Below, one piece after another: positions 44,113 through 54,174 of a DNA stretch of 64,000 bases (the first letter of the stretch is position 1; every line of letters starts with the position of its first letter). Origin of the DNA: JAIBDK01 sp965261915 (lineage in GTDB: Bacteria; Pseudomonadota; Gammaproteobacteria; Arenicellales; Poriferihabitantaceae); NCBI GenBank assembly GCA_965261915.1, contig CBDHDW010000013.1, forward strand, positions 620,001-684,000, in the 5' to 3' direction. The position numbers were made by a program, and so were the translations under genes. Under the pieces are notes generated by a model that worked only from the letters and a program-made list of their open reading frames with translations, made no database searches and was not told the DNA's origin.

Positions 44113-45153
44113 GTGAAACTTAAATCCAAATTCGTCGGATTACAATCCGGGGCCTTTATCGCGCTTGTTTGCATCCCGTTATTGACTCAAGCTCAAACAA
44201 CAGTTGCTGTTGAAAAGCTCTCCGAGATCAGCATTAGCGTAAACCGTTCGGTTCCGGCCGAAACGATAAGCTTGCGAGAATCTACCGTGGCCTCGCAATT
44301 GTCCAGCACCCTATCCCGTCTTCCACTAAAAATTGGGGATTCAGTTTCTACCAACCAGTTGATCGCCGAAATTGACTGCATTGATAACACGCTGGCTCTG
44401 GAACAGGCGCGTTCCGAAAAATCCGCTTTAACCGCGAATAAACTGCTGGCTACTCAACAACTGCAGCGCCTGCAGCAACTGCGTAAATCAAATAATGCCT
44501 CCGAAGAAGAAATCAATCAAAAAGAAGCCGAAGTAAATGTCGTTAAGTCCCGGATTGGTTCTCAGGATATCGCCATACGAACCGCTCAACGACAGGTCGA
44601 CAAATGTTTTGTTGGCGCTCCGTTTTCAGGGGTTGTGACTGAAATTTTTAGCGAAGTCGGGAACTATGTAAAGCCGGGCAGTCCGATCGCTACAATTACC
44701 AATATTGTCGATGTCGAACTGAGCGCACAAATCGGAGACCCTGAAATTGATCAGATACCATTGAACAAACTGGTTTTTCTGTATCAAGGAGCGTCTTTTC
44801 CAGTAAAAGTCAGATCCATTCTAAAAGTCATCAATCCACTCTCGCAAAACCGCCATATACGACTGGAGTTTATTGAGAGGAAGCCTTTCCCAGGCTCCAA
44901 TGGCCGCCTGCAATGGTCTTTGGCCGGTACCATACTACCGTCTGCCCTGCTACTAAAGCGAGCTCAGCAGTATGGTGTTTTTGTTGCGGCTGAGAATGAC
45001 CAGGGCCAACTACAGGCCAATTTTGTTAGCATTGACGGTGCTAAGCCTGGGCAGCCTGCAGTCGTGTCGATAGCACCAGAGTCCCTAATTATCACTGATG
45101 GTCGATTTGGACTCGAGGATGGAGAACTGGTCGTTATTGAGAGCCTTCAATAG
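44113..45153 (+). CDS. RND efflux periplasmic adaptor (membrane fusion protein)
   Basis: A 346-residue HlyD-type adaptor starting at a GTG, with an N-terminal signal peptide (about residues 1-28, cleaved after TQAQ). No lipobox cysteine is present, unlike AcrA. The barrel-sandwich half motifs are LPLKIGDSVSTNQLIAEIDC and CFVGAPFSGVVTEIFSEVGNYVKPGSPIATI, with a helical hairpin (about 95-155) between them. It starts an operon with the pump 27 bp downstream. No outer-membrane channel gene follows, so a TolC-like partner must come from elsewhere. Confidence 0.9.
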   Translation: MKLKSKFVGLQSGAFIALVCIPLLTQAQTTVAVEKLSEISISVNRSVPAETISLRESTVASQLSSTLSRLPLKIGDSVSTNQLIAEIDCIDNTLALEQARSEKSALTANKLLATQQLQRLQQLRKSNNASEEEINQKEAEVNVVKSRIGSQDIAIRTAQRQVDKCFVGAPFSGVVTEIFSEVGNYVKPGSPIATITNIVDVELSAQIGDPEIDQIPLNKLVFLYQGASFPVKVRSILKVINPLSQNRHIRLEFIERKPFPGSNGRLQWSLAGTILPSALLLKRAQQYGVFVAAENDQGQLQANFVSIDGAKPGQPAVVSIAPESLIITDGRFGLEDGELVVIESLQ

Positions 45154-45179
45154 CTCGTCTGGGCTCCGAAACGCTGAAG

Positions 45180-48100
45180 ATGTTTCAATCCATTCTTAAA
45201 AACCATGTTTTGGCCAATATCACCTTCCTGCTGGTATTGGTTATGGGAACCAGTGCTTATGTTTTCATGCCAAGAGAACAGGACCCCACAATCAACTTCA
45301 ACTGGATTGATATCACGACAGTCTATCCCGGGGCTTCCACTCCGGATGTAGAGAAACAGGTCACCAATGTACTGGAAGATGCCATTCGAAAGGTATCTGA
45401 TATCAAATTCGTCTCCAGTAACAGCAGAGACGGCATTTCGAATATCCTCGTTCGATTTGAAGATATCGGTTCAGATAATTTTGACAAACGCCTTGCCGAC
45501 CTGCGCCGAGAAGTAGAAGGCGTAGAAGACGAGCTCGCAGATGCGGCATTGGACCCATTCATTTTTGAGATCACCACCGATAATGCCTTCCCGACTGCCA
45601 CAGTTGTCATAAGCTCAGTTTCAGATGATGAAAATTTACGCCGTCAGGCAGCGCTCATCAAGCAAGATATCGAACAGCTTAAGGGGGTGGGGAAAATTCT
45701 CGAGAATGGCGTTTCAGACCCGGAAATTCATATCGTATTCGATCCAGACAAGCTTGAACAATACGCTATTAAGCCAACGGACTTATCAGAAACCATCCAG
45801 TTGTATTACCGGAACATTTCAGCCGGAACGGTAAACGTTGCAGACAATAACTGGGCAGTCAAAATTGACGGCAGCCGTTACGATTTACAGTATCTGGCGA
45901 CAATTCCGATACTGACTGCAAATGGTGAGGTCCCGCTGCGCGAGGTTGCAAACGTAATACAAACCCGGGAACCTCCGCGTGAGCTGGTTCGATTCAATGG
46001 GCAGCCTTCGGTATTACTCGCCATCACCAAACAGGAAAAGCAGAATATATTGCAGCTAGTGGAGCGAATTGGAAATTTCATTGATGAGCGACAGGCAACG
46101 TATAGCAGAAACGGCATTACCGTAACGCTGGCGGACGATCAAACACAAATCACTCGGGATGCCCTGCGTGTCATGCAAACCAACGCATCAATCGGATTGT
46201 TTATGGTGTTCGTTGTCACCTGGTTATTTCTCGGTATACGGATCGCCCTACTCACTGGCATTGCCATCCCATTCATTCTCGCTGGCACCTTTTGGTTTCT
46301 GAGCACAATAGGGCAGACACTCAACGTCACCGTACTGTTAGGCATTGTCATCAGTCTTGGTATGTTGGTAGACGACGCAGTTGTTGTAGTCGAAGCAATT
46401 TATTATCGTTTGCAGCGTGGAGCGGAAACCATCACTGCTGCAACAGAAGGATTGTTCGAAGTCGTTACGCCGGTAACCACAGCAGTATTAACGACGATGG
46501 CCGCATTTTTACCACTCATGCTGCTGCCTGGTATCTTAGGGAAATTCATGCTGGCTATTCCGGTGGTCATTACCACCGCGCTGGCTATCAGTCTGGTGGA
46601 GGCTTACTGGCTTTTACCCGCACACATCGTCGCCGCCAAAATCAATTTTACGCAGCCTTCCAAAACCCAAAGATTGCGGCAGCGGTTACAACACAAGATT
46701 CGAATTACGTATGTTCGGCTGCTTGTTAAAGTAGTTCGGCGACCGCTAATCGCGCTTTCATCATTGCTCGTGATATTCAGTTTGGCGCTATCTGCAGTGG
46801 CATTTGAGCGAATCAAGTTCGATTTTTTTGCACGTGATCCGATTCGAATATTTTATGTAAACGTGAAAATGCCTGCAGGCACAGGGCTTAGCCGGACGCT
46901 AGAGAAAGTCCTCGAAGTAGAAAATGCGGTAAAGAAAAACGTACTTGAAAACGAGGTTCGCTCAATTGTCAGTTATTCAGGGCAGTTGTTAACGAAAACG
47001 GAACCCCTGTTTGGTGACCAGTTCGGACAAATCCTTGTCTCGTTAAGCGCGAAAACCAAAGACAACCGATCTGTTGACGAAATGATAGCGTCAATGACAG
47101 AAGATGTGAGTGCAGTCCGTGGAATCGAGAAAACATCCTTTCTCAGAATTGCCGGGGGACCTCCGGCAACCAAAGATATTAACGTCAAGGTTCGAGGAGA
47201 TGATCTCTTCGAGATTGCTGAAGCGACTGGGGCATTGAAACGATTCATGGCGAGCAAACCGGAATTTCGAGAGATTGCAGATGACAATCTCCCCGGACAG
47301 AATGCGATGAATCTCAAGATTAATAGCGCCGCCATTCAAAGAACGGGGATTAATCCCGGACAGATAAGCCAAACCTTGAAACTGCTGGTAGACGGAGAGA
47401 TTGTGAGTGATCTCCGTCACCTTGGCGAAAAGGTTAACATCCGCTTGAAATCGGATATGCAGCTCGCACAAATCGATGAGTTGCTGGAATTTCGACTCCC
47501 TTCCCAAAATGGAGAATTGATTCCGCTGAAGCAACTTGTGACAACCGAGTTTACAAATACGCCAAATAGTATTCGACACTACAATTATCGACGCAATATC
47601 ACTCTGAAAGCGGATATCGATAAAACCATTACAGACACAATTAAGGCAAACAACCTAATCAAGGAACACTGGCATACCATACGCAATGACTATCAAAACG
47701 TTGATCTGGACTTTAGCGGAATCCTGGATGACCTTGAAGAAAGTCTAAATGCCATCGGATTGTTGTTCTTGATGGGATTGGGCTTGATATACCTGATTCT
47801 CGGCACCCAGTTTCGCAGCTACTTTCAACCGCTTTTAATTATCGTTACCGTACCAATGGCCGCCACCGGCGTCATTTTTGGTTTACTGGTAAGCCGATAT
47901 CCACTCAGTTTGTACACTCTCTATGGTGTCGTTGCCCTCGCCGGAATTGCAGTGAATGCCGCCATCGTATTGATTTCCACCGCCAACTCCAGAAAAGCAT
48001 CGGGGATGAGTGTCACCAACAGCATTATTTTTGCATCAAGAAGGCGCGTGATCCCTATTCTAATTACTTCACTTACCACGATAGCCGGGTTGTTTTCATT

Positions 48101-48245
48101 GGCAACGGGTCTTGGCGGCCACTCCCTGCTCTGGGGTCCCGTCGCATCATCCATGGTTTGGGGCCTCACCGTGTCCACTATGCTGACACTATTTTACGTA
48201 CCGTTGTTATACCGATTGTTTATTCGACCAAACACGGTAACCTAA
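45180..48245 (+). CDS. RND-family efflux pump permease
   Basis: A 1021-residue inner-membrane pump with the two-fold RND layout: a short N-terminal helix, a large periplasmic loop, six helices, a second loop and five helices. The proton-relay aspartates are in GMLVDDAVVVVEAI (about residues 394-407). The N-terminus keeps the MPREQDP motif and the GGAST-like YPGASTPDVEKQV, which fit the HAE1/MexF-VexF branch. The substrate is unknown: drugs, bile salts or lipids are all possible. It follows the adaptor gene at 27 bp. Confidence 0.93.
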   Translation: MFQSILKNHVLANITFLLVLVMGTSAYVFMPREQDPTINFNWIDITTVYPGASTPDVEKQVTNVLEDAIRKVSDIKFVSSNSRDGISNILVRFEDIGSDNFDKRLADLRREVEGVEDELADAALDPFIFEITTDNAFPTATVVISSVSDDENLRRQAALIKQDIEQLKGVGKILENGVSDPEIHIVFDPDKLEQYAIKPTDLSETIQLYYRNISAGTVNVADNNWAVKIDGSRYDLQYLATIPILTANGEVPLREVANVIQTREPPRELVRFNGQPSVLLAITKQEKQNILQLVERIGNFIDERQATYSRNGITVTLADDQTQITRDALRVMQTNASIGLFMVFVVTWLFLGIRIALLTGIAIPFILAGTFWFLSTIGQTLNVTVLLGIVISLGMLVDDAVVVVEAIYYRLQRGAETITAATEGLFEVVTPVTTAVLTTMAAFLPLMLLPGILGKFMLAIPVVITTALAISLVEAYWLLPAHIVAAKINFTQPSKTQRLRQRLQHKIRITYVRLLVKVVRRPLIALSSLLVIFSLALSAVAFERIKFDFFARDPIRIFYVNVKMPAGTGLSRTLEKVLEVENAVKKNVLENEVRSIVSYSGQLLTKTEPLFGDQFGQILVSLSAKTKDNRSVDEMIASMTEDVSAVRGIEKTSFLRIAGGPPATKDINVKVRGDDLFEIAEATGALKRFMASKPEFREIADDNLPGQNAMNLKINSAAIQRTGINPGQISQTLKLLVDGEIVSDLRHLGEKVNIRLKSDMQLAQIDELLEFRLPSQNGELIPLKQLVTTEFTNTPNSIRHYNYRRNITLKADIDKTITDTIKANNLIKEHWHTIRNDYQNVDLDFSGILDDLEESLNAIGLLFLMGLGLIYLILGTQFRSYFQPLLIIVTVPMAATGVIFGLLVSRYPLSLYTLYGVVALAGIAVNAAIVLISTANSRKASGMSVTNSIIFASRRRVIPILITSLTTIAGLFSLATGLGGHSLLWGPVASSMVWGLTVSTMLTLFYVPLLYRLFIRPNTVT

Positions 48246-48549
48246 AATCGAAAAACGGCTGAAAACCAGAACTGATCTACACCAAACGACCTAATTCTGC
48301 CTCTCTGAAATAATTTGTTACCTAATGAAAACTATACCAAATTTGAACAATTGCCATTAGATTCGGATTTTGTCGAGCAATCACCACGAATAATCATTTC
48401 AATTACATAATTTGATTGTCTGGACGCGACTTGATGCACAAGTAAGACGACAAGTTTGGTAATATCGCGCATCGTTTCGGTGCAAATAATTTAGACTCCG
48501 AAGCCGGCAATCCAACTGATATTTAGAAGTCGAACTTATAGGGTCAAAA

Positions 48550-48606
48550 ATGAACCAGACGAAGCCATTCAGCGCAATGTTTGTCCAAACTGGTGGACCA
48601 AATTAA
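48550..48606 (+). other. 18-codon reading frame in the serA leader
   Basis: The 391-bp gap between the RND pump and serA holds no larger gene. A short ATG frame of 18 codons (MNQTKPFSAMFVQTGGPN) ends 30 bp before serA. It has only a weak AGGGT site upstream. It is too short to judge by composition and is listed as a possible leader peptide. No hairpin attenuator was recognised. Confidence 0.2.
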
Positions 48607-48636
48607 AACCAAATTCTGCGTTATCGCAAAAATCAT

Positions 48637-49596
48637 ATGAAAATTCTCATCGCTGACAGCTTCCCGGAATCTCATGCAGCAATGCTGCGAGACAATGGTC
48701 ACGAACTCACCATTGATGCCGGGTTAGACCCCGAAACCCTTCCAGCTGCGATCGCAGATAACGAAGCACTTATCGTCCGCAGCACTAAAGTCAATGCCGA
48801 CACCATGGACGCGGGATCTGCATTGAAACTGGTAATTAGAGCCGGCGCCGGAACCAATACGATCGACAAACCCCACGCCGCTGAAAATGGCATTCAGGTT
48901 TGTAACGTCCCTGGCGCCAACGCCATTGCCGTTGCCGAACTGGTAATGGGACTTATTTTATCCATTGACCGACACATTCCCCAGAACGTTTCGGATCTAA
49001 GAAACAACACCTGGAACAAGAAAAAATATTCACAGGCACAAGGGCTGTTTGGTCAAAGTATTGGTATTCTGGGATTGGGCGCTATTGGTCTTGCCGTTGC
49101 CGAGCGCGCTAATGCATTTGGCATGTCAGTATATGCCGTATCAAAAAGCGGGCGATCCGAACAAGCCGAACAACGGATTAGCAATGCCGGTATTCAACAG
49201 CTCCAGACACAGGACGAATTGCTGGCAGCATGTGACATTATCTCACTACATATGCCGGCAACCCCGGAAACAAGCGGCATAGTAAACGGTGACTTTCTTA
49301 GCAAAATGAAAGACGGTTCGGTGCTGGTAAATAGCTCTCGAGGGGAACTCGTCGACGAAACCGCTTTAATAGAAGCCATGGACAGTCGCGGAATTCGGGC
49401 AGGGCTTGATGTGTACAACAACGAACCTGGTGCCGGAGACAATCGTTTTGAATCCGCTTTGGCTACCCACCCGTCTGTCTGTGGTACACACCATATTGGT
49501 GCTTCTACTAACCAGGCACAGGCAGCTGTTTCCAACGGCGTACTCGCTGTTATCCAGTCGTATCTGGAAGGCAGCGCGATTAACTGCGTTAACTAA
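48637..49596 (+). CDS. serA: D-3-phosphoglycerate dehydrogenase type oxidoreductase
   Basis: A 319-residue member of the D-isomer 2-hydroxyacid dehydrogenases. The NAD motif is GILGLGAIGLAVAE (about residues 142-155), the substrate arginine is in LVIRAGAGTNTID, and the catalytic Glu/His pair is in VYNNEPG and CGTHHIGAST. It lacks the ACT regulatory domain of E. coli SerA (410), so serine feedback by that route is not expected. The link to serC 61 bp downstream supports the first step of serine synthesis. Glyoxylate or hydroxypyruvate reductase is the alternative. Confidence 0.88.
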   Translation: MKILIADSFPESHAAMLRDNGHELTIDAGLDPETLPAAIADNEALIVRSTKVNADTMDAGSALKLVIRAGAGTNTIDKPHAAENGIQVCNVPGANAIAVAELVMGLILSIDRHIPQNVSDLRNNTWNKKKYSQAQGLFGQSIGILGLGAIGLAVAERANAFGMSVYAVSKSGRSEQAEQRISNAGIQQLQTQDELLAACDIISLHMPATPETSGIVNGDFLSKMKDGSVLVNSSRGELVDETALIEAMDSRGIRAGLDVYNNEPGAGDNRFESALATHPSVCGTHHIGASTNQAQAAVSNGVLAVIQSYLEGSAINCVN

Positions 49597-49657
49597 TACC
49601 AATTTACGTCCATTACGATTTTTATCATACGAACTATTTCACCTAATTAAATACATC

Positions 49658-50743
49658 ATGAGCAATAGAAAACACAACTTTAGCGCTGGACCCTGCACAC
49701 TTCCTCTGGAAGCACTTGAAGAAGCTCAACAGGAGTTTGTTGATTATCAGGGCGCCGGAATGTCGCTTATCGAAATGAGCCACCGAGGCAAACATTTTGA
49801 TGAAGTTGCCAATGAAGCAATGACTTTGTCGATGGCGGTATTCGAAGTACCAGACGACTTTAGCGTATTGTTCCTTCAGGGAGGTGCTATTCTGCAGTTT
49901 TCAATGATTCCGATGAACCTCATCAACCCGGGGCAAAAAGCAGCCTATGTGAATTCGGGAACCTGGGCGAAAGGCGCAATCACTGATGCCAAAGAATACG
50001 GCGAAATCTATACCGCCTGGGACGGGGAAAGTTGTAATTTCACCCGGATGCCAGGCACCGATGAACTGGCAATGCGGGATAACACCCGTTATCTGCATAT
50101 CACAACGAACGAAACTATTGGTGGGATTCGTTTTGCAGAATGGCCTGAAGTCGATGTTCCACTGGTTGGAGATATGTCGTCCGAGTATATGGCAAGACCG
50201 CTGCCGTGGGATAAGTTTGATCTGGTTTACGGTGGTGCACAAAAAAACCTTGGGCCTGCCGGTATGTCTGTTGTCTTCATCCGCAAATCAATCCTTGAAA
50301 ACTGTAATCAGAATATGGGTCGTTACTTGCGTTACGACATTCAGGAATCCAAAGGCTCCATGTTCAATACCCCTCCCGTGTTCCCGATTTACATGTTTGG
50401 AAAGGTATTGAAGTGGATGAAAAAAGAAGGCGGACTGTCAGCAATGGAGTCTCGTGCGGCTGAAAAAGCCTCTCTGCTTTACAGCGCGATTGACGACAGC
50501 AATGGCTACTACCACTGCCCTGTTGACACTGCATGCCGTTCGCATATGAACGTGGTTTTTCGTTTACCGAGCGAAGAACTAGAACAAAAGTTTCTAACGG
50601 AAGCGGGACAGGCAGATTTAATGAATCTTAAAGGCCATCGAAGTGTCGGTGGCTGCAGAGCCAGTATCTATAATGCGATGCCAAAAGAAAGTGTATCGGC
50701 ACTAACCCGTTTTATGGCGGATTTTCAGGCAAACAACGGTTAA
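49658..50743 (+). CDS. serC: phosphoserine aminotransferase
   Basis: A 361-residue class V PLP transaminase (362 in E. coli) that makes phosphoserine from 3-phosphohydroxypyruvate and also serves pyridoxal-phosphate synthesis. The start MSNRKHNFSAGPCTLPLEALEEAQ is the family N-terminus; a longer reading from 49406 overlaps serA and is rejected. HRGKHFDEVANEA and LLFLQGGA-like VLFLQGGAILQFSMIPMNL are typical. The Schiff-base lysine lies in YGGAQKNLGPAGM and the end is GHRSVGGCRASIYNAMP. Between serA and a DUF1015 gene. Confidence 0.96.
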   Translation: MSNRKHNFSAGPCTLPLEALEEAQQEFVDYQGAGMSLIEMSHRGKHFDEVANEAMTLSMAVFEVPDDFSVLFLQGGAILQFSMIPMNLINPGQKAAYVNSGTWAKGAITDAKEYGEIYTAWDGESCNFTRMPGTDELAMRDNTRYLHITTNETIGGIRFAEWPEVDVPLVGDMSSEYMARPLPWDKFDLVYGGAQKNLGPAGMSVVFIRKSILENCNQNMGRYLRYDIQESKGSMFNTPPVFPIYMFGKVLKWMKKEGGLSAMESRAAEKASLLYSAIDDSNGYYHCPVDTACRSHMNVVFRLPSEELEQKFLTEAGQADLMNLKGHRSVGGCRASIYNAMPKESVSALTRFMADFQANNG

Positions 50744-50761
50744 AGCGTCGAGAGTTCGATT

Positions 50762-52000
50762 ATGCCCAGCATCAAATCATTTGAAGGATACCTGGTCGAT
50801 GCGGACCGTGCAGAAGCAGTCGTTTCACCTGCTTACGATTCCGTTTCACCTGAGCAACGTCGGTTATTTGCCGAGACGCATCCGGATAATTTTTTGAACA
50901 CCATGCGGTTGATGGAGGATTTTGCAGAGAATGAACGCCCTGACCAGCAAGGCCTTCTGCAATTCAATCGCGGTAATCTGGATCGACTGCTTGACAATGG
51001 CTCGTTTCAGAAATTACCGGGCGCATGCCTGTTCATATATCAGCTCGATACTGGCGAACATGTTCAAACTGGCGTAGTCTGCGAGGTGGCGGTTGAAGAA
51101 TATGAAAATGGCTATCTGCGAAAACACGAAAATACACGTAGCGACAAAGAAGATCTGCTGGCCAATTACCAAAGAGTCGTGGGTGCCTCGTCCAGCCCGA
51201 TCTGTCTGACCTATTCACAGGACGCCGGTATCGACGGTTTCGTAGAAAAGTTAATTGCTCAGCCAGCCGATCTTGAATTTGACTCTGAAGATCAGGTTCA
51301 TCAAAAAGTGTGGTGTGTTGAAGATTCTGCAGATCAGGCGAAACTGCAAGAACTGTTTGCTGCGGTAAAAACGAGTTACCTCACCGATGGTCACCACCGT
51401 GCCGCATCCGGCAGGCGATATGCGGAAATTATGCGTGCCGAATCCGGAAATAACGGAGATGAGCCTTACAACCAACTACTTGTCGTATTATTTCCAGATA
51501 ATCAATTAAACCTATTACCATTTCATCGCTGCGTGAAAGACATGAACGGATTGTCAGTTGAACAAATTATTGATCGACTCGACAGCTGTTTCATTGTGGA
51601 CAAACCAGAAAACCAAACTTCATTCGAGTCTCAAAAACACGGCGAGTTTGGCATGTTTATCGACAACACCTGGTATCGACTTCAAGTCAAAGCCGAATGC
51701 GTCGATTCCGAAGATCCGGTGGCGTCACTGGATGTATCCATTCTGCAAAATCGGATACTCGATCCGATTCTGGGCATAAAGGATATGCGTAGTGATGAGC
51801 GTCTGGATTACGTTGCGGGTGTTAGCGGGGAACAGGGAATTCGCAACAAAGCCAGTGAAGGCTGGGCAGTTGTCTTCGCGTGTTACGCAACGTCTATCGA
51901 ACAGCTAATGGACATCGCTGATGCGGATGGGCTAATGCCGCCGAAATCAACCTATTTCGACCCAAAACCAAGATCCGGAATATTTATTCGCCTGAAATAA
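50762..52000 (+). CDS. DUF1015-family protein
   Basis: A 412-residue DUF1015 protein. Signatures are VVSPAYDSVSPEQRRLF at the N-terminus, a ROCKET-like RxxLDNGSFQ, YLRKHENTRSDKEDLLANYQRVVGA, and the conserved TDGHHRAASGRRYAE block. It starts 18 bp after serC, so it is co-transcribed. DUF1015 genes recur next to serA and serC in many bacteria, pointing to a role in serine or 2-hydroxyacid metabolism. The biochemical function is not established. No signal peptide or membrane helix. Confidence 0.88.
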   Translation: MPSIKSFEGYLVDADRAEAVVSPAYDSVSPEQRRLFAETHPDNFLNTMRLMEDFAENERPDQQGLLQFNRGNLDRLLDNGSFQKLPGACLFIYQLDTGEHVQTGVVCEVAVEEYENGYLRKHENTRSDKEDLLANYQRVVGASSSPICLTYSQDAGIDGFVEKLIAQPADLEFDSEDQVHQKVWCVEDSADQAKLQELFAAVKTSYLTDGHHRAASGRRYAEIMRAESGNNGDEPYNQLLVVLFPDNQLNLLPFHRCVKDMNGLSVEQIIDRLDSCFIVDKPENQTSFESQKHGEFGMFIDNTWYRLQVKAECVDSEDPVASLDVSILQNRILDPILGIKDMRSDERLDYVAGVSGEQGIRNKASEGWAVVFACYATSIEQLMDIADADGLMPPKSTYFDPKPRSGIFIRLK

Positions 52001-52090
52001 ATGCCCTTGCAGCGCGGTAATATATTCACCCGCAAAATTTTGGCAAAAGGATTTCCACGAATGAGGTAAAAGTTGGCGTATTGGTCATTT

Positions 52091-52954
52091 CTACTGGGAA
52101 ATAGTGTTAAACCACTGACCCAATGTCACTCTGTCGTTTCCACTCAGATCCACAACAGTTTTGACATTCGAGAATCCATTGTCTGCAAACATTTCTCTCA
52201 CCTGTCTGGATTGATCAAACCCATGTTCCAGTATTAACCAGCCAGCGCTATTCAAAAACGCATTCGCGCTGGAAATAATATTGCGAAGATCATCCAGCCC
52301 ATCAGAGCCAGACTTCAAAGCCAGCAGCGGTTCAAATCGAACATCACCTGAAAGTAAATGGTGATCATCTTCCGCGATATACGGGGGGTTTGAGCATATA
52401 GCATCAAAACTCAATCCTGATAGCTGATCAAACCAGTCGCTTACAATCCATTGGATATTGTCAAAGCCGAGCTTTCCCTGATTACTGCGTGCAATATCCA
52501 ACGCTTCAACTGAAATATCAGTGGCAGTAATGTTCCAAGTTGGTCTCTGCGACGCAAATGCGAGTGCAATCGCGCCACTCCCTGCTCCCAATTCAAGAAT
52601 ATGGTTTCCGGAATACGACTCCACTAACTTTAGCGTTTCTTCCACCAGTGTTTCAGTATCAGGTCGAGGAATAAGCACAGCATTATTTACCGTAATCGGC
52701 AGTGACCAAAACTCCCTTTCACCAACAATATAAGCCACCGGCTCTCCTCTCATTCTTCTGTCAATACAGAGGCGAAACTGATCTTCAAGTTCCGCGGAAA
52801 TCTGACAGTCATCATGCGTAATCAGATAAGCAGCACTTACGCCAAGACTATGACACAGCAGCACCGTTACATCGATTTCGCTACTCGAATAGGTGTTTAG
52901 CTGACCCCTACCCCAACGTCGAAGAGAATCGATAGTTGTCGTGGTCGGATCCAC
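52091..52954 (-). CDS. prmC: release-factor glutamine N5-methyltransferase
   Basis: A 287-residue PrmC/HemK (277 in E. coli). It methylates the glutamine of the GGQ motif in release factors 1 and 2, raising termination efficiency. The AdoMet motif is ILELGAGSGAIALAFA and the catalytic NPPY motif is in CSNPPYIAEDD. The N-terminal helical domain with AYLITHDD and RRMRGEPVAYIVGEREFWSLP recognises the factor. It lies 8 bp after prfA, which encodes its substrate. Confidence 0.95.
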   Translation of the reverse strand: MDPTTTTIDSLRRWGRGQLNTYSSSEIDVTVLLCHSLGVSAAYLITHDDCQISAELEDQFRLCIDRRMRGEPVAYIVGEREFWSLPITVNNAVLIPRPDTETLVEETLKLVESYSGNHILELGAGSGAIALAFASQRPTWNITATDISVEALDIARSNQGKLGFDNIQWIVSDWFDQLSGLSFDAICSNPPYIAEDDHHLLSGDVRFEPLLALKSGSDGLDDLRNIISSANAFLNSAGWLILEHGFDQSRQVREMFADNGFSNVKTVVDLSGNDRVTLGQWFNTISQ

Positions 52955-52962
52955 GCAATACC

Positions 52963-54054
52963 CTAATCTTTTTGATCGTTTATTTCAGCCAGCAGGTTTG
53001 CCTGATGTTCGGAAATCAAAGGCTCAACAACCTGCCCGAGATCTCCAGACAAAACTTCATCGAGTTTATATAACGTTAAATTAATTCGATGATCGGTTAC
53101 TCGGCCTTGTGGAAAATTATAGGTACGGATTCGTTCCGATCGATCTCCACTACCCACTAGAGATTTTCTGGTGCTAGCCTCAGCTTGCTGCTGCTCTTGA
53201 ATCCGGGCTTCCAGCAATCGAGATTTCAGAACCGACATGGCACGCGCCCGATTTTTGTGTTGCGACCGCTCATCCTGACACTCAACTACCACCCCTGTGG
53301 GTAAGTGGGTAATTCGAATCGCCGAGTCCGTTTTATTTACATGCTGCCCTCCCGCTCCCGATGCGCGAAAGGTATCCACCCTGAGATCTGACGGATTGAT
53401 ATCGATTTCATCCATTTCATCCGCCTCCGGCATAACCGCCACCGTACAGGCTGAAGTATGTATACGGCCTTGGGATTCTGTTTCTGGAACCCGCTGAACA
53501 CGATGTGCACCAGATTCAAATTTCAGTTTCGAATACGCACCCACACCTTCAATTCGGCTAATAATTTCCTTATAACCGCCGTGCTCACCTTCGCTCATAC
53601 TCATTACCTCAACCCGCCAGCGCTTTGATTCAGCGAAGGTATTGTACATTTTGAACAAATCACCCGAAAATAATGCAGCTTCATCACCACCGGTTCCGGC
53701 GCGGATTTCGAGGAAAATATTTCTCGAATCATTGGGATCTTTCGGTATCAATAATTGCTGAATGGTTGCTTCGCATTCCAGCAAGCTCGACTCTATTTCC
53801 GGCAGCTCTTCCCTGGCCATTTCCCTAATCGATGTATCCGAGTCTGCCATCATCAATCGAGTCTCTGTGACTTCTTCAGTGAATTTTTCGTATTCGGTGA
53901 AAGATGCCACTATTGGCAGTATTTCCGACAACTCAATGGACATTTTTCGAAACTGATTTTGATCAGAAATGATTTCCGGATCGGACAACAGTACATTTAA
54001 CTCTTCATGACGATCCACAACCTGTTGGAGTTTTTCTCGAGTTGATGGGTTCAT
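52963..54054 (-). CDS. prfA: peptide chain release factor 1
   Basis: A 363-residue RF1 (360 in E. coli) that reads UAA and UAG. The peptidyl-hydrolysis GGQ motif is in RASGAGGQHVNKTDSAIRI, and the codon-reading loop is in QRVPETESQGRIHTSACTVAV, where the P-E-T tripeptide (RF1 form of PxT) is visible. The ATG at 54052-54054 gives the family start MNPSTREKL; the TTG five codons earlier is less likely. Third in hemA-prfA-prmC order, with prmC encoding its modifying enzyme. Confidence 0.96.
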   Translation of the reverse strand: MNPSTREKLQQVVDRHEELNVLLSDPEIISDQNQFRKMSIELSEILPIVASFTEYEKFTEEVTETRLMMADSDTSIREMAREELPEIESSLLECEATIQQLLIPKDPNDSRNIFLEIRAGTGGDEAALFSGDLFKMYNTFAESKRWRVEVMSMSEGEHGGYKEIISRIEGVGAYSKLKFESGAHRVQRVPETESQGRIHTSACTVAVMPEADEMDEIDINPSDLRVDTFRASGAGGQHVNKTDSAIRITHLPTGVVVECQDERSQHKNRARAMSVLKSRLLEARIQEQQQAEASTRKSLVGSGDRSERIRTYNFPQGRVTDHRINLTLYKLDEVLSGDLGQVVEPLISEHQANLLAEINDQKD

Positions 54055-54174
54055 GATGGGTTCATACAATTGTCCCGCAAATCATTACGAAGAAAAACAG
54101 GGAGTAGCCGCAGTGATCTTCAATATCATGTTCTGCAACAGCGGATAGTAATTCAGTCAATCTCTACTTCCTGA

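Noticed and set aside
49406..49657. Extended N-terminus of serC overlapping serA
   Set aside because: These 84 codons lie in the serA coding region; the SerC family N-terminus begins at the ATG at 49658.
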